Source: Macrotrachela quadricornifera
Lineage: Eukaryota; Rotifera; Eurotatoria; Philodinida; Philodinidae
Direction of reading: 5' to 3'
DNA length: 64,000 nt
Assembly (NCBI GenBank): GCA_022393335.1
Contig: JAJEKB010020906.1
Location: 1,302,801 to 1,366,800, forward strand
Shown here one piece after another: positions 34,480 through 44,640 of the stretch; positions within the stretch are counted from its first letter, which is position 1; every line of letters begins with the position of its first letter. A program made the translations under genes and the position numbers. Under the pieces are notes generated by a model. It was not told where the DNA came from, ran no database searches, and saw only the letters and a list, made by a program, of their open reading frames with translations.

Positions 34480-34648
34480 TACTTATAACACATGCCTAGG
34501 CATACTCATAGAAATATAGGAATTTAGTAATAGATATTCTATTATTTATATCTTATATATAGACATGGTCATATAAGTTTAGGAATAGATATAGTTATAT
34601 CTCATATATAGACATGGTCATATAAGTTTAGGAATTAGGAATAGATAT
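34480..34648. repeat. ~60-bp repeat array, left arm
   Basis: Two to three units with TATATAGACATGGTCATATA, AGTTTAGGAAT and AGATATAGTTATATCT-like blocks. The array is interrupted at 34649 by the Tigger-like transposon and resumes at 36903. Inverted copies lie at 40752-40945. Confidence 0.75.
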
Positions 34649-34649
34649 A

Positions 34650-36900
34650 GCGTGAAACCTCTATTAGTGAACACCCCTCTAATATGATCAACCTGTTATA
34701 GTGAACGCCCTTCGGTCCCACCGAACGAATTTTGCTGGTTTTGACCCCCTCCTATATGATCACCTCGTGATTCTGAAAGTGAACGCTTTTTTCCGGTCCC
34801 GACTGTGTTGAACAACCCCTGTAATGTGAACATCAACATGTGGTGCCACATATCGTTGAACATTATCATTTGTATCATTGGTTCATTCTAACGTTCTGAG
34901 TGAGAGAGAGATGGCTGAAGAGTGAAAAAAAAGAATTTTCTGTTTATCTTGTGTTTGTTATTGTCTATTGTTCAATATTGAATATGACACGTCGTCATGA
35001 GCTTACTTTAAATGAAAAAATAAATCTTATTAAAGAAAAAGATCGTGGCTTATCGCATCGAGAACTTAGTGACAAGTTCAAATTATCTCTTGGTGTATCC
35101 AATATTCTCAAAAGAAAGTATGAATACACAAGTGATTATGAAAACAATCAAAATAAAAACATGAAAAGAAAACTCAAGCGTGATTTAAGTCAAGAAATAA
35201 ATGATCAAGTCTTTGGTTGGTTTGTGGTCCAACGATCAAAAAATATTCCCGTTTCAGGACCAATACTTTAAGGATATGCTCGAAAAGTAGCTGAACAACT
35301 TGGTGATACATCAGGTACTTTTAAGGCCAGCAACGGGTGGCTCGACAGATTTAGAACCAGATACAATATACAATTTCGTGTTATTTGTGGAGAAAGTCGA
35401 TCGGTGGATCAGATGGTGGTGGAAGATTGGAAAAGTCGATTATTAAATATTATTGAACATTATGATCAACGTGATATATTCAATTGTGACGAAAGTGGCC
35501 TTTTTTATAAACTTATGCCTGATCGATCGTTTACTTTAGATAAAAATGATTGCAAAGGAGGAAAGAAATCAAAAGATAGGTACACAGTGATGTTGTGTAC
35601 CAACTGGTCAGGTGATGAAAAACTAAAACCAATTGTTATCGGTAAGTAGCTTGTCACCATTAACACAATTACAAAGATTGTATGTTTCATTCTCGTTGTA
35701 GGTAAATCTGCGAGGCCCAGATGTTTCAAGAACATCGACACAACAAAATTACCTGTATCATGGTATAGTAATCGAGCTGCCTGGATGAACAGCAAAATCT
35801 TTATTGAATGGTTGAATCAATTGGATCTGATTATGCAAAAGCAAAAACGCCATATACTGTTATTTCTTGACAACGCGCCGGTTCATCCACCTGACGTACA
35901 ACTTGAACATGTTAAACTGAAATTTTTTCCAGCCAACACAACAGCAAAATTACAACCAATGGATCAGGGTATTATTCGTGCGTTTAAAGCCCACTACAGA
36001 CGTCATTTAGTTAAATATATTATTGCAAGTGCAGCTGCTGCTAAAACTGCTGATGATATTCAAATTAGTCCATTAGATGCTATTTATTGGATTGAGTCTG
36101 TGTGGGAAGCAATCACGCAAGAAACCATACAAAACACATTCAATTCAGCAGGATTTAAAAAATCTGCTGCTCATAATGATTTGGTTGTGCTAGATGTAAT
36201 GGAAACAACTACTGGTGATTTATCATTAAAAGATAAACCAATTGATGAACTCGACAAGGTGTTGAAATATTTGTCAATCGACGGACAAGTTATGTCAGCA
36301 AACAATTTTGTGGTAAGATGTGAAATGAAAAGCTTGACAGAATTTTAATTCTCATAGTCTATTATTTTAGAACATTGATGCAGATGCTCCATCTTTTAAT
36401 GAATGGAATGATTCAACTGACAAGATCCTGATGATTAATGATTTTGATCCAAGTGAACCAGAAAACAGTGAAGATACACCAGTTGAAGATCCACCTTCTT
36501 TAGCAGAATCTTTGGAAATGATTCGTCGATTGCGATTATTATCCACTAATCAACAACCTGACTTGCATCGACTCGTTACTCAATTGCAGTCAGAACTCAC
36601 TGATATATTATTGGACTGGAATGTAGCAAAACAACGATCTATGTATGATTATTTCAAACCTATGCTCAATAGACACAATGTGGATCTTTGAACATCGAAA
36701 AAAATTGTTTTTTTATAATTAGAATATATAAAACAATTTAGAATAAACAAATCATAACCGTATTATTAAAAGGGAAAGAATTTACTTAAAAAGCTCGAAA
36801 TACTTTCGTATTTGCACAATCCCCCTCTAAAATGATCACCTTGCTAATGTGAACGCTTTGCGTCGGTCCCGTTGGTGTTCACATTAGAGGGGTTTTACTG
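34650..36900 (+). mobile_element. Pogo/Tigger-like DNA transposon with TA target duplication
   Basis: This is a 2251-bp element. The left end reads GTGAAACCTCTATTAGTGAAC and the right end, on the other strand, CAGTAAAACCCCTCTAATGT; both have further subterminal GTGATCA/GAACGC blocks. TA dinucleotides flank it at 34648-34649 and 36901-36902, the usual target site. It carries one transposase gene of three exons. It sits inside the ~60-bp array, whose units continue on both sides. Confidence 0.88.
34984..36691 (+). pseudogene. Tigger/pogo transposase, three exons, one nonsense codon
   Basis: Exons 34984-35641, 35702-36312 and 36371-36691 join across a 60-bp and a 58-bp intron with GTAAG donors and TAG acceptors, giving 529 codons. 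Residues 1-60 are a psq/CENP-B-like helix-turn-helix (LTLNEKINLIKEKDRGLSHR), and a second HTH (CENP-B box-binding type, SNGWLDRFRTRY) follows. The DDE_1 core shows FNCDESG (Asp169), LFLDNAPVH (Asp276) and QPMDQGIIRAFK (Asp307), a DD30D spacing. The tail ends in an acidic linker and a helical segment. An in-frame TAA at 35269-35271 (codon 96) lies between the two HTH parts; otherwise the gene is whole. Without suppression the product would be a 95-residue DNA-binding stub. Confidence 0.9.
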
Positions 36901-37001
36901 TAGTTATAATTATAGTTATATCTCATATATAGACACGGTCGTATAAGTTTAGGAATTAGGAATAGATATTTATTCATTTATTCACGATGATAAGTCATAT
37001 T

Positions 37002-38958
37002 TACCCAGATCTATATTTTGACGGTCCGTAAACGATGGGAAACCCATAGCAAACGGCATCTTTACGGTGTCCATATATTTTTCGCTTACGAGTATCGGTT
37101 AATTATATATATACGGATACATTAGAGACCGTTTTACGAGCCGTTTAGCAGACATCATTCGCTACACCGTAACGAAACATCGTTTAAGTGGCGTTTTTTG
37201 CTGTTTTTAATGTATCTTATAATAAGATGCTAAAGTAAATCTTACAAGATTCTCAGTGTAAGATTTGAATAAAATTTGATGATCAGAATCTTGGAAAGTC
37301 GGACCTAACCATGCGCAACTAAAGTTTTCTTCGTCAACGTAGCTCAATAAAGATAAGCAGGCATATAGACATGAACTTAGTCTGCTATCTTACTTTTCGT
37401 TTAGAGAATTTCACATTATCGTTGATTGCAGTAAACAATTTATATGTATAATTTTTATTATCTTTAGATTCAGATATTTCAAAATTATCGTGAACAAACG
37501 AAATATCGAGTTTACGTGTTAAATTTTTTTTTATTTAGATATTACAACAATATAATCGAAAGCGTATGAATTATATATATAAACAATGTATACTGTATTT
37601 ATTTAGATAATTCAGTAAAATCGTTGAATAGACAAGTATGTATTTTATTTGTAAAATTCTTTTTTTTTTATTTAGATATTTCATCAATATCATCAAATAG
37701 ACAAGTGTAAATTTTCTAGACAAAATTCTTATTTTTGTTTATTTAGATACTTGAATTACATCGTGAAATAGGTAAATATTAATTTATATATAAAATTTTC
37801 CTCTTTGTTTTTCAGATATTTAGGCAATATTATCGAAAAAATAAGCATAAATTTAATGTATTAAATTTTTGTTTTTATTTAGATAACGCAATAAAACCAT
37901 CGAATAGGCAAGTATGAATTTTATATAGAGATTACATTTTTTTATTTAGATAGTTTCATTTTTATCGTCGAGAGACAAATATGAAATCTATATATTAAAA
38001 TTATTTTATTTCAAGATTCCAATCATGTCGTCGATATGGACAAATAAGAATTTTATTTATACAATTTTTTTTTATATAAATATTAAAATAATATTATGGA
38101 AAATGTATGAATTATATATATAAACTTTCTATACTTGTTTTTCATTTAGACATTTCAATCAAATTTTGGAATGAACACTTACGATTTTTATATATAGAGT
38201 TATTATTTCTTATTTCGATATATCAATAATACCATAGTGTGGTAAGTCTCAATATTTTAATTAGATTTTTATTTTTAGATATTATTATAATATTCTCAAA
38301 CAGATAAATAGAACTTTATATACGAAATTTATTTTCTTTTTAGATATTTCAGTTTTACCGTCGAATAGGCAACTATAAGTTTAACATATAAAATCTTTTT
38401 TTTACTTTTATTTAGATATTTTAATAATATCGTGGTATATGTAAGTATAAATTTTATAGATTAAATTTTTATTGTTTTTATATAGATATGATTTTGCTAA
38501 TATCGTCATAATGGTAAGTATGAATCAGGTTCACAGGTGTGGTGGTGTTTGATAAAAAATGATGGAAAATCAAAGAAAATTATGAAGAACGGTTGATTAG
38601 GAAAGGTAAATATCACAAATTAGAACAGAGCGCTGAGATCGATGAAAAACTATATTTGAGGTTCCAATAAAATCTTGCATGAATAATAGAAGATCTGGCA
38701 CAATTTCATAGTATGATCATACTTAGAATCCTATCTTAAAATTCGAATTTTATCCGTAAACGGAGAGAAAACGACCAAATACGGTGTGTTTACCATACGG
38801 ATACAATACGGTGCGTATTTCTGTGCCAGGAAATACGGGTTCAAACGGACCGAAAATGGCCCGAATCGATTCTGTATACTACCGTAAAGATCCCGTTTTA
38901 ATCACTTTTACGGTTCGTTTTCGGTTCGCAAACGATACCGTTTTGATAGACCTGGGTA
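37002..38958. mobile_element. Non-autonomous TIR element (TACCCAGRTCTAT) with internal array
   Basis: The left end TACCCAGATCTATATTTTGA and the right end, read inversely, TACCCAGGTCTATCAAAACG share a TIR of about 13 bp plus subterminal TTTGACGG/CGTAAACGAT-like and repeated ACGGT motifs. The ~1.95-kb interior has no coding capacity and is mostly an ~80-bp tandem array. No target duplication was recognised, so the superfamily is open. Confidence 0.65.
37425..38530. repeat. ~80-bp tandem array with intron-like motifs
   Basis: Some 13-14 degenerate units follow TTTTTATTTAG, ATATTTCAATAATATCGTCG, AATAG(G/A)CAAGTATGAATTT, TATATAAAATT. Each unit therefore contains a good splice-acceptor-like tract and a donor-like GTAAGTAT/GTATGAAT separated by about 25-29 bases, followed by about 50 bases to the next acceptor-like tract. 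The repeat lies inside the TIR element at 37002-38958. Confidence 0.75.
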
Positions 38959-40040
38959 GATAAGCAGTCTAATTTAAATGTAGGTATTTAGGAATACATT
39001 CTGTCGCAAACAGACATGCAGATAAGTTATTTATAGATAGCCATAATGATTTGACTTTAGAAAAAAAGTAAAAGTTTGCGTGCTTGTTATCCATAATTTG
39101 TAAATTATACCTAGATGGATGTCATGGCTAATTCCTATTTCTGAAAAGTTCAAATATATCACTAATTAATGAATTGTATGAAAATTCAGATTGTAATGTA
39201 CGATGGACAGAACTAGATGATAGATATATATTTTTTAAACGGGATGGGATCAGATCACTTGGGATAACATGATATAAGAGGAGTTTGGATGACTTTAAAT
39301 CGTATAGGCAGTATTGACAAACTGGAAAGCTGAATTCAAGCATCCAATTGTGGACTATTCAACTATGCAAGTAACAACGCATGTATCTGTTGCTCTAAGG
39401 TAGCCAAGTAGTGTAAAACTCGAAAGTTGAATTCAACTATTCAATTATTCAACTAATCCGTCCAACTATGCAACATTTAGATTATGCAGGTTTTACACTA
39501 TTCAAACTTTCATGTTTTCAATTATGCTATTTGTTAATCATACACCTTTTCAAGCTTCAAGGCACCCACATGAAGGTCCTCGCCTCTCGTGCTCTGCGGC
39601 ACCCTCACACAGGCGCAAAGGGTTCAGTTATTGAAAAATTGAATAGCCGAATAGTTGAAAAATTGAATAGTTGGAAAAGCTTCAGTCGTTCAACAATTCA
39701 ATAGATGAATAATTAACTAGTTGAAAAGTAGAACTCAAGTTTTATGTTTTATATAGATGTAGACATCATGTTTTTAAAACTATCACCAGATAATTTGTTT
39801 CGTTCAATTAATAATCACTAAACTATAAGTAAGATCAAATACACATCACCCGCTCTTGATTACTTTTCGCCAATTTTCATATGGAAACATTAATAATTAA
39901 ATAGTTCACAATTAATTGAGAACTAACTAAAAAAAGCTAATCTGAAAATTCAATTCTCCATCATCTGTTATCTCTACGTGAGTTTTAAATTAAAATATTA
40001 AAAAGCGATAATTAGTTAATAAATAATTGGTCAAAACTAA
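38959..40040. other. Noncoding; (TTGAATAGTT) inverted short repeats near 39300-39720
   Basis: From about 39340 to 39720 CAACTATTCAA-type blocks on the left face GTTGAAAAATTGAATAG-type blocks on the right. This suggests a small degraded inverted-repeat element with a less AT-rich centre near 39570-39620. No gene was recognised. Confidence 0.45.
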
Positions 40041-40680
40041 TACTAGATTCGAACTCGACACACTTGACTACCGCTTGGTCAAGTCTTATAAAAAAAAATA
40101 ATTATTCAAGGATGGGTTAATTATTAGTTAATAAATAATATTAGATTAGAATTCCTCGTCCGCGATTACCCTTCGGTGAACCGTTATAAAAAAAATTTTC
40201 TATTTAAAAAAAGTTTTTTTGTGTAAAAATGATCCTTAAAAAAATTTTAAAAAACTAACATCAGATTCGGATTCTACGACCACGACATCCGTTCGGTCAA
40301 CCCTCATAAAAAAAGTGGTTCTCTGAGTAAAAAAATGATCCTTAAACATATTTTAAAATACTAACATCAGATTCGGATTCCTTGATCCAGATTAACCTTC
40401 GATCAACCCTTATAAAAAATTTTTTTTTCAAAATGTAGTCCTTTGTCTAAAAAAATGATCGTTAAAAAACTTTCAAAAACTATCATCAGATTCGGATTCG
40501 TCGACTCCGATTACCCTTCGGTCAACCCTTATAAAAAAATTTTTTTTTGCAGAAAAAGTGATCCTTTGTGTAAAAAGATGGATTCAAAAATAATTTTGAA
40601 AAACTAACATCAGATTCGGATTCCTCGACCCCGATTACCCTTTGGTCAAGTTTTACAGAAAATATTAATATAATGTTTTT
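40041..40680. repeat. ~120-bp tandem repeats with a tRNA-like core
   Basis: Five to six units share ACTAACATCAGATTCGGATT, CCTCGACCCCGATTACCCTT, CGGTCAACCCTTATAAAAAA and an A/T-rich spacer. The most complete first copy (40048-40095) reads AGATTCGAACTC...GACTACCGCTTGGTCAAG. On the minus strand this gives a GAGTTCGAATCT block like the B box (T-loop) of a tRNA, preceded by an anticodon-arm-like stretch. They may be tandem tRNA-derived SINE fragments; no full cloverleaf was obtained. Confidence 0.55.
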
Positions 40681-40751
40681 TTGACCTTTTGCGGCCATAC
40701 AAGCAAGCAAGCAATCAAGCAGACAATTTACGTTTGCAAGACTCTTCTCTA

Positions 40752-40945
40752 CCAGAAAGAGAATATCTATTCCTAAATTCCTAAACTAACATGACCATGT
40801 CTATATATAAGATGTAAATAATAGAATATCTATTCGTAATTCCTCAACTTATATGACCATGTGTATATATAAGATATAACTAGAACAATATCTATTCCTA
40901 ATTACTAAACTTATATGACCATGTCTATGTATGAGTTATTTTCGA
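40752..40945. repeat. ~60-bp repeat array, right arm (inverted copy)
   Basis: Three units of TATTCCTAATTCCTAAACTT, ATATGACCATGTCTATATAT and AAGATATAACTA blocks, the reverse complement of the array at 34480-34645 and 36903-36972. Confidence 0.75.
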
Positions 40946-40996
40946 ATTGATATTATACAGTAAGTGATGCATTTATATTATAATTCGAATTAGGCA

Positions 40997-41322
40997 ACTC
41001 ATGAGAAAGAGAGAAGAATGAGAAGCATATTACAACACCATCGTTCACATCATAGTAAGATGATATGGTCATTCACACAGTCCTCTGTAGATTCATAATT
41101 AACTGCTGTAGAAGTACTGCTTATTGACTACTGACAGTTTGAAAACGTTTCCTAATCGGATTGATTTTGATCAAATTGAGAAATATCACCTCTATACTCA
41201 AACGAAAACACAATCTGACAAATGTTTTTCCATATACTGAGAATGTCTTCTTCAAATTAATAATTTATGCATGAATAAAGAAACTGTTTAGTTATAAAAA
41301 AATAAGAAAAACTTTAAAATCT
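40997..41322. other. 3' flank of the GTPase gene, no other feature seen
   Basis: This is AT-rich sequence between the end of the composite repeat and the stop codon of the GTPase gene. An AATAAAGAAAC block near 41273 lies on the plus strand and is not oriented to serve the gene. Confidence 0.4.
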
Positions 41323-42720
41323 TCAATTTAAAAAGGTTAAATCCACATTTGATTCGTAATTGCGTCTCACTTCTGCGAAATTGCCATTTTGAATTAATTG
41401 TTTTGCTTGATCAATTGTTTTTACTTTAAATAATTGTAGAATTAATTCGTCTTCTATTTTGGGTAGTGCACTCCATTTGAATTTTTTTCCACAACCAATT
41501 GGTTTGATATTTGTATCATTGCGATGTTTACTGGTATTTGTTGATAGAGAAGAGGTGCTTTCGGATCGTTCTTTTTCAACGAGATTTTTTTCCCATCGAA
41601 GTTTATCACCTATTCGTTGTAAGTTATATTTCCAAGAAGCATTACTACTAACATTAGATCGTTCTTTAAAACTATGATTGCCACATGTGGTTGATCCATC
41701 ACAACCTTCAGTTTTAAACCAAATCAGATTACAATGTGGACATCTTTTAATTAAATTTCTTGGATCCTTATTATCAAATAGATTATAAGACATTAATGGG
41801 ACAACTTTTTCAACAAATTCATCACAAATTTGTACATTTTCTTTTTCCATTTTAATACAAAATGCATAATAATCTAATTCTTGCATTGCATCACCATATT
41901 TCTGTTGAAATTCTTGCAATAATGTTTCCATTTCATCTTTGAATTTGACAATAGTCATATGTAAAACTTCATCTTTATCTTCAATCGATGTTGATATAAG
42001 AGAATTGATTAAATCTGTATATTGTTGTTCAAGTATTTTAGCCTTTTTTTGATACTGCCCAAAAGAATGTTTCATTTCACTTTTCATTTGAAAAATATTA
42101 AATTTGAGAAAAAATTCTTCATCTTGTATATGTAATTTAACGGCTTCCATATGTGATATACAAGTATACATTAAATTTGCTATTTCTGTGTTTGAACTTT
42201 GTTCAGAATAAAAAATCAAATTTGTTACATTTGGACATTCATCTTGAAATAATTGACAAATTTCTTTAAAACATTTTTCAGGATTTTTCGCTTGATCCCA
42301 ATAAGAAATCATCACGACAATTTTACCGCTATGATTATATACTGGCTGTTCAACTTCAAAATAATTTTCAATCATCTTATCAAATCGACTATCATATTTA
42401 ATAAGAATAAATATTGTATTTATCTTCGTTGCAGTTAAAGCTTCTCTTAATAGTAGAGCATGTTTATATGTTTCAGTTGAACTATCTGTTCCAGGTGTAT
42501 CAATTAAAGAAAATGTATAATCACCACAACTGACATCATTACGATAAAGATTTCGAGTTATACTGCCTGCTCCTTCACCTGCTTCATGTTTTGTTCCACA
42601 AACAAGATTTACTAATGTTGTCTTGCCCGTTCCTATTTTTCCCATTACAACGGCACATCCTTTGTACGATAATGTTTCTGCATTTAGTACTTCTCTTATG
42701 AACGGTTTCACTGTATTCAT
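41323..42720 (-). CDS. GIMAP/AIG1-like P-loop GTPase with C-terminal zinc module
   Basis: It is a 465-residue single-exon protein. The G1 P-loop GKIGTGKT is at 27-34, a G2-like Thr at 55, G3 DTPG at 74-77 and a degenerate G4 ISYWDQ at 138-143 in place of the usual NKxD; this overall pattern fits the AIG1/GIMAP family. Residues about 200-300 are helical and coiled-coil-like. Cys327/330 (CPHC), Cys340 (EGC), Cys346 (TCG) and Cys410 (GCGK...FKW) form an IBR/zinc-ribbon-like module with a Ser/Thr-rich insert (350-405). GIMAPs are GTP-binding proteins of vesicles and lymphocyte survival in vertebrates and stress response in plants. Fusion to a zinc module suggests a protein-protein or ubiquitin-related role; this is inference. 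Confidence 0.8.
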   Translation of the reverse strand: MNTVKPFIREVLNAETLSYKGCAVVMGKIGTGKTTLVNLVCGTKHEAGEGAGSITRNLYRNDVSCGDYTFSLIDTPGTDSSTETYKHALLLREALTATKINTIFILIKYDSRFDKMIENYFEVEQPVYNHSGKIVVMISYWDQAKNPEKCFKEICQLFQDECPNVTNLIFYSEQSSNTEIANLMYTCISHMEAVKLHIQDEEFFLKFNIFQMKSEMKHSFGQYQKKAKILEQQYTDLINSLISTSIEDKDEVLHMTIVKFKDEMETLLQEFQQKYGDAMQELDYYAFCIKMEKENVQICDEFVEKVVPLMSYNLFDNKDPRNLIKRCPHCNLIWFKTEGCDGSTTCGNHSFKERSNVSSNASWKYNLQRIGDKLRWEKNLVEKERSESTSSLSTNTSKHRNDTNIKPIGCGKKFKWSALPKIEDELILQLFKVKTIDQAKQLIQNGNFAEVRRNYESNVDLTFLN

Positions 42721-43094
42721 CAGTAATATTCTTTCTAAATGAAAAAATAAATATATATTTTTTTTCCGATGAGTGAAATATTTTATTTTTACTGATCGTT
42801 AATTAAATACGACAGAGAAACGAAAAATCGAAATGTAACTTAAGTTGGAGATTAAAAGTTCTTCTTTCTAGTCACAAAAAGAGAATGTTTGAAGAAAAAA
42901 AAACTTTCGTACCTCAATTGAGAACGCAACAAAAAAAAAAAAAAGAAAGAAATTTGTCTCATTCTCATAAGTGACAGAATAATATCGTTAGCGACTATTT
43001 ATCATTGAGAATGAGAAAACGGATGAAGTGTGACACAACAGAACGAAAATATTATTTTTCTCATCCATCGTCATTTTTGTTTATATTTGACTTT
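42721..43094. other. Spacer between GTPase and membrane-protein genes
   Basis: The sequence is AT- and A-rich, with an (A)14 stretch near 42930. It must contain the GTPase gene's promoter, but no clear core element was identified. Confidence 0.4.
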
Positions 43095-43685
43095 TCATAT
43101 CGAAAGACTTGAAGTGCAGTAGATTGTTCTCGAAAGAAACAACTCATTGATATTTATCTCACCTTTGATTGTTGTCTTCTTCTCCTTGTCGATTGTCAAA
43201 TTTGTTGAGGTAATACTTAGTTGCGGTGGTTTGATGAATTGCTCATGTTGAATTTGAAGATAAGTGCGTATCATACAAAAACAGAGTGAACAGAATATGA
43301 ACCAAATGATAGTGCGTAGAAGAGGTGAAAAATCAGTTAAATATAAAAGTAGACTCAGTGAACAAGTGGTGATAAAAGCTAAAATAACATTTGTTAACAA
43401 ACGAATACTAATATCAATTCGATGAGTGAGTAATGTAAAAGATTCGATAGAAGCATATGTAAGTTCATCAGCGTTCTTCGTTATATTATATGCAATATGA
43501 TCGAATGAACGTATAAATTGTGTCACAGTATTAATTGCATCTTGTCGAATATCAGTCACCGTATCTTGAGCTGTTTTCACGATGTTTGTCGCTGTTTCTC
43601 GAGCTTCATTAATCTGAGAAGATTTCCAAACAAAGAAACTTGTTAAAGCAGCAATACTTCCACCAATGATGAAAGGAAAAACCAT
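43095..43685 (-). CDS. Small membrane protein with three predicted TM helices, unknown function
   Basis: The ATG at 43685 opens a 196-residue frame. Hydrophobic segments fall at about 3-20 (VFPFIIGGSIAALTSFFVW), 95-117 (LLTNVILAFITTCSLSLLLY) and 122-142 (LRTIIWFIFCSLCFCMIRTY). Between the first and second lies an amphipathic helical stretch (INEARETATNIVKTAQDTVTD...) of about 45 residues, and a ~50-residue polar tail follows the third. No known family was recognised. It lies head-to-tail behind the GTPase gene about 370 bp upstream on the same strand, which would permit joint regulation, but no evidence shows it. Codon use and composition match the neighbours. Confidence 0.5.
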   Translation of the reverse strand: MVFPFIIGGSIAALTSFFVWKSSQINEARETATNIVKTAQDTVTDIRQDAINTVTQFIRSFDHIAYNITKNADELTYASIESFTLLTHRIDISIRLLTNVILAFITTCSLSLLLYLTDFSPLLRTIIWFIFCSLCFCMIRTYLQIQHEQFIKPPQLSITSTNLTIDKEKKTTIKGEININELFLSRTIYCTSSLSI

Positions 43686-44309
43686 TTGCAATACAAAGAT
43701 GCGATTAGTTAAGTGATCAAAAAATAAAGCAGATTCTTTTCAATAAGGAGAACTGTTCTGAATAGCTATTCATAATGACTATCAATAAAACAAACCTTAT
43801 GGAAGAAATTACCTATAAAGAAGAAAGAAAAACAAGAATTACTCATTCATTAATTATTTTTTTCGTTCCTTTATGGATGGATATTACTCATATACGAGAA
43901 TATTTCTATATTTATTTTCTTTCGTTCTGTTGTATTACACTTGAATGAACATAATTATTTTTTTCGATGAATAATCTTTGCTAATGGTAGAACGAAAAAG
44001 TGAATGAGTACTATTTATTCTAATTTCATCTACTCTTTACAAAAGTCCAAATACAATGAAAATTTCATAGGACTAACTATAACAATCAATTCAATATTTG
44101 CTATCTGAAGTAGACGAAGAATAACTTTATTTGAAGATGAAAACCCGATGAAGTTGAAATGGTGGACTAAAATATAAAAAAATATTGAGTGAATTATTCA
44201 ATATGATAAGAATACATTGATCAAAATTTGACATAGAATTGTTTTCTTAAACAAAAAAAAATGTTTTGTCCTTGAGCAAAATTGTGGAAATAAATTCAAT
44301 TTAATTTAA
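43686..44309. other. Intergenic, AT-rich, no gene seen
   Basis: Upstream flank of the membrane-protein gene. No repeat, RNA or protein motif was recognised. Confidence 0.45.
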
Positions 44310-44640
44310 GAAAAATATTAACAGCAGCTTCTCCTCAATAATCCATCATTTTTCTTTTTCCAAATCCAATTAGAAGTAAAGCAAGATCACAAGCCATTAT
44401 TGCTGCAATAAATTCATTTGTTGGACAATGTCATATAAAAAATGATAATTTTTTTCTTGATAAATATTTAACATCGATGGCCATAATCATTTCTCAAATA
44501 AATCTTTCGCTGTTAATTGACTATAAAAGCCGCAAGAGGATTATGTACGGCATATTCTTCAGCAATTAATTGAACGCATTGTCGAGCATCTGATTCATTA
44601 TCAATAATACCGATTTGATAGTCATCAAAACAAACCATAT
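44310..44640 (-). pseudogene. Decayed GNAT-like acetyltransferase gene fragment
   Basis: From an ATG at 44640 the minus strand reads about 41 codons (GIIDNESDARQCVQLIAEEY, then AVHNPLAAF). After a frame change it continues with LTAKDLFEK and LWPSMLNIYQ, and after another with PTNEFIAAIMACDLALL near 44440-44390. The block order (an N-terminal ligand/substrate helix with LIxEExAxHNP and a later PTNEFxAAIMxxDL strand-helix) resembles bdelloid and other invertebrate GNAT-type N-acetyltransferase-like proteins. At least two frameshifts and two stops indicate a dead copy, and the acetyl-CoA-binding part is missing. The family call rests on recall of this block pattern. Confidence 0.4.

Larger units (their letters stand above)
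34452..40996. repeat. Inverted-repeat boundaries of a ~6.5-kb composite element
   Basis: The 27 bases at 34452-34478 (GCCTAATTCGACTTATAATA type) recur in inverse at 40970-40996 with a single mismatch. Inside both ends lie copies of a ~60-bp repeat in opposite orientations (34480-34645 plus 36903-36972, and 40752-40945). The paired ends and paired arrays mark a large foldback-like element that has since taken in other transposons (34650-36900 and 37002-38958). No transposase of its own was recognised. Confidence 0.65.
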
